From Aphodousia faecalis (GTDB lineage: Bacteria > Pseudomonadota > Gammaproteobacteria > Burkholderiales > Burkholderiaceae_F), in the NCBI GenBank assembly GCA_018712705.1, contig DVGM01000059.1, positions 1 through 8,269 on the forward strand: a stretch of DNA of 8,269 nucleotides. The letters are read 5' to 3'. Numbering within the stretch: the first letter of the stretch is position 1; each line of letters opens with the position of its first letter. A model generated the notes under the pieces. The model had not been told where the DNA came from, did no database searches, and was given only the letters and a program-made list of their open reading frames with translations. Both the position numbers and the translations under genes were made by a program. This document shows, in pieces, positions 5,939-8,269 of this stretch.

Positions 5939-6580
5939 TTAACGATTTTTGGCGTACCGTCCGGCCAATCCGCTCATCCAAGGGAAAGCCTTTTCATGTT
6001 CTTCTTTAAATGCTCGAATGCTATCGATGTCTTTCATGGTGGCTTCGAGCATATCAAGTCCTTCTAAGAGCATGGTTTGATGGCGTTCAGCCAAATCAAA
6101 ATGCCAGACCTTGGAGCTGTCTTCCGTACGGATTTCTTTGTCTTTGACGTTAATCGTCAGTTTGCACGGATGCTCGTCTGACAAATAATCAAAGAGTTCG
6201 GCTGATGTTTGAGGGGAAACCTTGGCAGCCAATAAGCCGTTATTAAAACAGTTGGAATAAAAGATTTCTCCGAAACCGGCTGCAATGACGGCTCGAATAC
6301 CGTATTGCATCAGTCCCCAAACCGCGTGTTCTCGACTGGAGCCACAGCCGAAATTAGGGCCGGCAAGAATAATTTGCGTATTTTCAAATCCCGGTTTATT
6401 TAACACAAAATTAGGATTCATCGCGCCATCGGGCAAATGACGGTGATTGTAAAGAAGTCCTTTGGCTAAACCTGACTTATCAATGCCGCGTAAAAATTGT
6501 TTCGGCATCAACTGATCGGTGTCCAAGTTATCGACATTGATCGGGGCGGCGACGGCCGTCAACGTAATGAGTTTTTCCAT
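5939..6580 (-). CDS. leuD: 3-isopropylmalate dehydratase small subunit
   Basis: The small swivelling subunit of isopropylmalate isomerase. With LeuC it converts 2-isopropylmalate to 3-isopropylmalate, the second step of leucine synthesis from ketoisovalerate, in the cytoplasm. At 213 residues it is slightly longer than the 201 of E. coli LeuD. The motifs are intact: NVDNLDTDQLMPKQFL (15-30), GPNFGCGSSREHA (74-86), and FGEIFYSNCFNNGLL (103-117) in the substrate region. The leuC stop lies six bases upstream, and the ribosome site GGAG falls on the last leuC codons nine bases before the ATG, so the pair is tightly linked and made together. The message ends at the hairpin after the stop; leuB, which often follows leuD, is not here. 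Confidence 0.97.
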   Translation of the reverse strand: MEKLITLTAVAAPINVDNLDTDQLMPKQFLRGIDKSGLAKGLLYNHRHLPDGAMNPNFVLNKPGFENTQIILAGPNFGCGSSREHAVWGLMQYGIRAVIAAGFGEIFYSNCFNNGLLAAKVSPQTSAELFDYLSDEHPCKLTINVKDKEIRTEDSSKVWHFDLAERHQTMLLEGLDMLEATMKDIDSIRAFKEEHEKAFPWMSGLAGRYAKNR

Positions 6581-6586
6581 GATGCT

Positions 6587-7993
6587 TTACTCCAATTCTG
6601 ATTTCGGGCAAAGGTAACCCATGACGGCGCTGGCGGCAGCCGTCTCGGGGCTGACCAAATGGGTGTGGCTGCCCCGTCCTTGACGCCCTTCAAAGTTGCG
6701 GTTGGTGGTGGAAGCACAGCGCACACCGGTCTCTAAAATGTCGTCATTCATAGCCAGACATAACGAGCAGCCGCTCTTACGCCATTCAAAACCAGCGTCT
6801 TTGAAAATTTTGTCAAGTCCCAATTCTTCAGCTTGGCGACGAATGAGCATGGAGCCAGGAACGACTTGTGCGCGAACGCCGGGGGCCACATGACGGCCTT
6901 TGAGCACCCGGGCAGCAGCTTCTAAGTCGCATAAGCGAGAATTGGTACACGAGCCAATGAAGACATGCTGAATCGGTGTCTTTCGGATGAAGTCACCGGC
7001 TTTGAGATCCTGATAGTGAAGAGCGCGTTGGGCAGCCTCCTTGGCAACCGGATCGGAAAACGATTCCGGTGCGGGGATTTTTTCATCAAAGCCAATCGCT
7101 TGATCGGGGCTCGTGCCCCAGGTCACCATGGGCTTAACCGAACTGGCATTCAGGCAGACCTCTTTATCAAACTGCGCCTGAGGATCCGAATACAGTTCTT
7201 TCACATAGGCCTTCATGGCTTCTTGATCGCTTGCCGAGAGATTTTTGGCGTGATCAAAAACCCACTGAAGCGACTTTTCATCCGGAGCAACAATGGCTCC
7301 ACGGGCACCGGCTTCAACGGTCAAATTGCAAAGGACCATACGTTCTTCAACAGAAAGCGCCTGAACGCCTTCACCCGTGTACTCAACCACCAAGCCTAAT
7401 GCGCCGCGAGCTGAAATTTTTCTGAGCACGGCCAAAACTAGGTCTTTAGCGGTTGCCTCTCCGGTTAATTTTCCGTTGATGGTGATTCTCATGGTGCCGG
7501 CCATACGGTAGACAAGCGTTTGGGTGGCCAGGATGTGTTCAATTTCTGATGTTCCGATTCCAAAACCCAGGGCACCGATCGCGCCATGCGTGGTGGTGTG
7601 GCTATCTCCGCAAATCACGACCATGCCGGGGCGAACCAGTCCTTGCTCTTCCATGACCACGTGTTCAATACCTTGGAGGGGATCGTCGGGACCATAAAAA
7701 GCCGCGATCCCAAAGCGCTTGCAGTTACTTTCCAATGTCTGAGCCTGAATAAGGGACGCTTCATCGTAAATACGGCGGGGTGTCTCATCATGAGTCGGAA
7801 TAATGTGGTCAACAACGCAAAGATGAGAGTCGGGGCTTAGCACATCAACCTTTCGTTCAACGAGTCCTGCGAAAGCTTGAGGGGAGGTGTATTCGTTGGC
7901 AAAGTGAATGTCGCAATACAAAAGTACAGTGTTGGAATCAATGACTTTGACCGTATGCGAGTCAACGATTTTTTGATACAGCGTTTTTGCCAT
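6587..7993 (-). CDS. leuC: 3-isopropylmalate dehydratase large subunit
   Basis: The catalytic iron-sulfur subunit of isopropylmalate isomerase, acting with LeuD in leucine synthesis. I start it at 7993 (MAKTLYQKI, 468 aa) because AGGAG lies five bases upstream and the length fits E. coli LeuC at 466; an in-frame ATG at 8023 would add ten residues without an evident ribosome site. The [4Fe-4S] cysteines are C349 in IGSCTNSR and C409 and C412 in GCSLCLAMN, offset by two from E. coli C347, C407 and C410. CGDSHTTTHGAIGALGFG (128-145), GIGTSEIEHILATQTL (145-160) and CASTTNRNFEGRQGRGS (426-442) are intact. One oddity is the N-terminal DIHFANEYTSPQAF (28-41), where E. coli-type LeuC has RHLVHEVTSPQAF, so the early histidine is replaced. 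I read this as a lineage variant, not a defect. Confidence 0.97.
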   Translation of the reverse strand: MAKTLYQKIVDSHTVKVIDSNTVLLYCDIHFANEYTSPQAFAGLVERKVDVLSPDSHLCVVDHIIPTHDETPRRIYDEASLIQAQTLESNCKRFGIAAFYGPDDPLQGIEHVVMEEQGLVRPGMVVICGDSHTTTHGAIGALGFGIGTSEIEHILATQTLVYRMAGTMRITINGKLTGEATAKDLVLAVLRKISARGALGLVVEYTGEGVQALSVEERMVLCNLTVEAGARGAIVAPDEKSLQWVFDHAKNLSASDQEAMKAYVKELYSDPQAQFDKEVCLNASSVKPMVTWGTSPDQAIGFDEKIPAPESFSDPVAKEAAQRALHYQDLKAGDFIRKTPIQHVFIGSCTNSRLCDLEAAARVLKGRHVAPGVRAQVVPGSMLIRRQAEELGLDKIFKDAGFEWRKSGCSLCLAMNDDILETGVRCASTTNRNFEGRQGRGSHTHLVSPETAAASAVMGYLCPKSELE

Positions 7994-8087
7994 AGTGTCT
8001 CCTAGAAACAAGGCTACATTCATGTCGCAAGAATTTTAATAAAAAAATATCAATCTAAGATAATTATTTATTAAAAATTTGAATGAA
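7994..8087 (-). promoter_or_regulatory. AT-rich leader and likely promoter region of leuCD
   Basis: Ninety-four bases separate leuC from the upstream gene. The part from about 8030 to 8085 is very AT-rich, with TTGATA near 8055 as a good -35-like hexamer but no -10 at proper spacing. No leader peptide with a run of leucine codons and no attenuator hairpin is seen, so classical leu attenuation is unlikely within this gap. There is no terminator after the upstream gene either, so leuCD could also be read from upstream. Confidence 0.3.
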
Positions 8088-8269
8088 CTACCGCCCATTT
8101 ACGTGTGCGGTTTCTTGGGAACGTGTTCCCAATTCTAGCCATTGACGGATATTCTCACTTGCGTGCAGATTTCGTACAACAGCGAGCGTGTCCACTAAGA
8201 CGCCCCCATCGAGTTCGAGTAACTGTTTCAGCCACTCATCCCCGAGTTCTTTTCGGCCAATATTGGCCG
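8088..8269 (-). CDS. 3' end of an unrecognised gene, cut by the window edge
   Basis: The minus strand is open from the window edge for 59 codons to a TAG at 8090-8088, in the same direction as leuC. The peptide looks like real protein: ELGDEWLKQLLELDGG near its start, then DTLAVVRNLHASENIRQWLE, ending QETAHVNGR. It is mixed charged and hydrophobic with probable helices. I cannot name it; it does not resemble the ends of LeuA, LeuB, citrate synthase or succinate dehydrogenase subunits that neighbour leuC in some relatives. Two perfect palindromes (8115-8132 and 8254-8269) lie inside the coding part. Confidence 0.6.
   Translation of the reverse strand, partial: ANIGRKELGDEWLKQLLELDGGVLVDTLAVVRNLHASENIRQWLELGTRSQETAHVNGR
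8115..8132. repeat. 18-bp palindrome TTGGGAAC-GT-GTTCCCAA
   Basis: Two perfect eight-base arms surround GT. It lies inside the last codons of the upstream gene, about 120-140 bases before the leuC start. It could be an operator reaching into coding sequence, a weak RNA hairpin (seven pairs, four-base loop), or chance. The regulator is unknown. Confidence 0.45.

Noticed and set aside
6965..7399. A 144-codon plus-strand ORF opposite leuC.
   Set aside because: It is antisense to strongly conserved LeuC coding sequence, and the peptide is not recognisable.
7994..8023. Upstream in-frame ATG extending LeuC by ten residues.
   Set aside because: The downstream ATG at 7993 has AGGAG at ideal spacing and gives the family's usual N-terminus.

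Overview
The window reads as ordinary chromosome of a betaproteobacterium. Gut Burkholderiales of the Sutterella/Parasutterella type are my best guess, from protein style, moderate GC, a CCA-encoding tRNA gene and the mixture of LeuC/LeuD, an AGCS symporter, an AbgA-like hydrolase and a Dus protein of Clostridia-like appearance. This is inference from remembered sequence patterns, not from a search. Every confident gene is on the minus strand, so transcription runs from high to low coordinates.

Layout from the right edge, in transcription order: the 3' end of an unrecognised gene (8269-8088); a 94-bp AT-rich gap; leuC (7993-6587) and leuD (6580-5939), closed by a strong intrinsic terminator (about 5911-5858); a promoter gap; an AGCS-family sodium:alanine/glycine symporter (5698-4331) coupled by a one-base gap to a tRNA-dihydrouridine synthase (4329-3343); a 343-bp gap with a doubtful 64-codon ORF and a good promoter; an AbgA-like M20 amidohydrolase (2999-1713); a 297-bp gap with hairpins that may hold a plus-strand small RNA; a tRNA with CAU anticodon, best read as tRNA-Ile2 (1415-1339); a secreted protein of unknown function (1235-219) behind a promoter with a perfect -10 box and a 13-bp inverted repeat; its terminator (203-171); and a left edge that may hold the end of a plus-strand gene.

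Functionally, leuC and leuD encode the two subunits of isopropylmalate isomerase in leucine biosynthesis; leuB and leuA are not in the window. The symporter and the Dus enzyme share an mRNA but no obvious pathway. The M20 hydrolase stands without the abgB and abgT partners known from E. coli.

I found no mobile element, CRISPR array, phage or defence module. The points that merit a second look are regulatory or small: the inverted repeat at the secreted-protein promoter, the possible small RNA at 1515-1693, a 15-bp palindromic motif seen twice beside terminators, and the Clostridia-like Dus gene.
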